Origin: JAYPHU01 sp038127535
GTDB lineage: Bacteria > Pseudomonadota > Alphaproteobacteria > Rhodospirillales > UBA2165
Direction of reading: 5' to 3'
DNA: 24,379 nt
Assembly: GCA_038127535.1 (NCBI GenBank)
Contig: JAYPHU010000041.1
Coordinates: forward strand, 1 to 24,379
Positions 23,588 to 24,379 of this stretch are shown in pieces; the stretch's first letter is position 1, and the number at the start of each line of letters is the position of its first letter. Below the pieces are notes generated by a model. It was not told where the DNA came from, did no database searches, and was given only the letters and a program-made list of their open reading frames with translations. The position numbers and the translations under genes are program-made.

Positions 23588-24379
23588 CTAGTTCCTGCCT
23601 TCCGGCGCGGTGATGTCCCGGATGCCGTCGCCCATCATGTTGATGGCGATCACCAGGAAGAAGATGGCGAGCCCCGGAATAACGATGAGATAAGGCTTAA
23701 AGAACATGAAGGAGCGTCCTTCGGCGACTAGCAAACCCCAGGAGGGCGTAGGCGGCTGCACACCAAGACCCAGAAACGAGAGGACGGCCTCGACAATGAT
23801 CGCCACCGCCATCTCCAAGCTGGCGATGACGATGATGTGGTTCATCAGGTTGGGCAGTACTTCGGTCAGGATGATCCGGGTCTTGCTGGCGCCCACTGCC
23901 TGAGCGGCGGTGATGTAGTCGTTGGCGACAATTTGCTGGGTGACGCTTCTGGTGACCACGGCGTAGCGGTCCCAAAACAAAAACGCGAGGATCAGGATCA
24001 GCGCGATGAGCGAGCCGCCAAAAACAGAGACCAGAGACAAAGCCACCAACAGACCCGGCAGCGCCAGCTTGGCGTTGATCAAATACATGACGAAGGCGTC
24101 CACCCGGCCGCCGAAATAGCCGCCCATCATGCCTATGGTAGAGCCGACGATGGCGGATACGAATGCCGCGAAGAAACCAATGATGAGCGAAATTTGCGAG
24201 CCATAGATCACCCGCGTCAGGTAATCCCGGCCCAATGCATCTGTGCCGAAGATATGGGCCCAGGTGCCTTTCTCGTTCCAGACGGGCGGGGCCAGCCGGT
24301 TGGTCAGTTCCTGCTCATACGGATCGGCCGGAGAGATCACCGGCGCGAAGACGGCCAGGAATAGAAAGAACGCCACGAT
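23588..24379 (-). CDS. ABC transporter permease (DppC/OppC-like), N-terminus outside the window
   Basis: This is an inner-membrane permease of the binding-protein-dependent family. The visible 263 residues begin inside the first transmembrane helix (VAFFLFLAVFAPVISPADP), so perhaps 20-40 residues lie beyond the window edge. The GTG near the edge should not be taken as the start. Features include SAIVGSTIGMMGGYFGGRVD, several hydrophobic helices, the EAA loop DYITAAQAVGASKTRI followed by LTEVLPN that docks on the ATPases, and the conserved end FLGLGVQPPTPSWG. The partner permease and the substrate-binding protein should lie just upstream. Confidence 0.95.
   Translation of the reverse strand: MVAFFLFLAVFAPVISPADPYEQELTNRLAPPVWNEKGTWAHIFGTDALGRDYLTRVIYGSQISLIIGFFAAFVSAIVGSTIGMMGGYFGGRVDAFVMYLINAKLALPGLLVALSLVSVFGGSLIALILILAFLFWDRYAVVTRSVTQQIVANDYITAAQAVGASKTRIILTEVLPNLMNHIIVIASLEMAVAIIVEAVLSFLGLGVQPPTPSWGLLVAEGRSFMFFKPYLIVIPGLAIFFLVIAINMMGDGIRDITAPEGRN

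Overview
The window looks like a chromosomal segment of an alphaproteobacterium, most likely from the Rhodospirillales or a related order. It is GC-rich. It carries an lptC-lptA-lptB-rpoN-ptsN block with kdsD upstream, an Hsp20-DUF1150 pair, a short HRDC-less RNase D and a bacterial NDUFA9-like protein, all typical of that class. Stops are ordinary (TAA, TGA and TAG all end genes), so there is no sign of an altered code. Two runs of exactly 100 N (3356-3455 and 19867-19966) show that this is a scaffold of draft contigs. No stretch over 300 bases lacks a gene; the largest intergenic space is 247 bases (4554-4800).

Layout. 1-3007: tRNA-Gly(GCC) on the minus strand, then plus-strand housekeeping genes: a ProX-type Ala-tRNA(Pro) deacylase, a thioredoxin-TPR chaperone (CnoX-like), a LON-domain protein, a Trm112-family protein and a DUF971 protein. 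3008-4075: a flagellin N-terminus running into a gap, the C-terminal part of an Hsp20 after the gap, then DUF1150. 4089-10786, minus strand: tRNA-Leu(CAG), RNase D, kdsD, lptC, lptA, lptB, rpoN and ptsN. This block links lipopolysaccharide Kdo synthesis and transport with the sigma-54/PTS-Ntr regulators. 10984-12000, plus strand: NDUFA9-like gene. 12009-13802, minus strand: a MarR-type regulator broken by a nonsense codon, then an M17 aminopeptidase. 13860-16139, minus strand: a GAPDH-arsJ arsenate detoxification pair. 16191-24379, minus strand: a tightly spaced run made of a Dpp/Opp-type ABC transporter (permease entering from the window edge, then two ATPases), a TylF-like methyltransferase interrupted by an in-frame TGA, a LigJ-like amidohydrolase split by a false assembly gap, an orphan molybdenum hydroxylase large subunit and an MDR-type oxidoreductase. 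It looks like an uptake-plus-catabolism operon whose substrate cannot be read from the sequence.

No mobile element, CRISPR array or origin was seen. The least ordinary items are the 16-24 kb operon, the two single-base nonsense interruptions, the rpoN-ptsN spacer where an hpf gene would often lie but which instead holds a promoter and a hairpin-rich leader, and two operator-like palindromes (upstream of the flagellin gene and in the kdsD leader). Much of the apparent oddity around both N runs is assembly-related.
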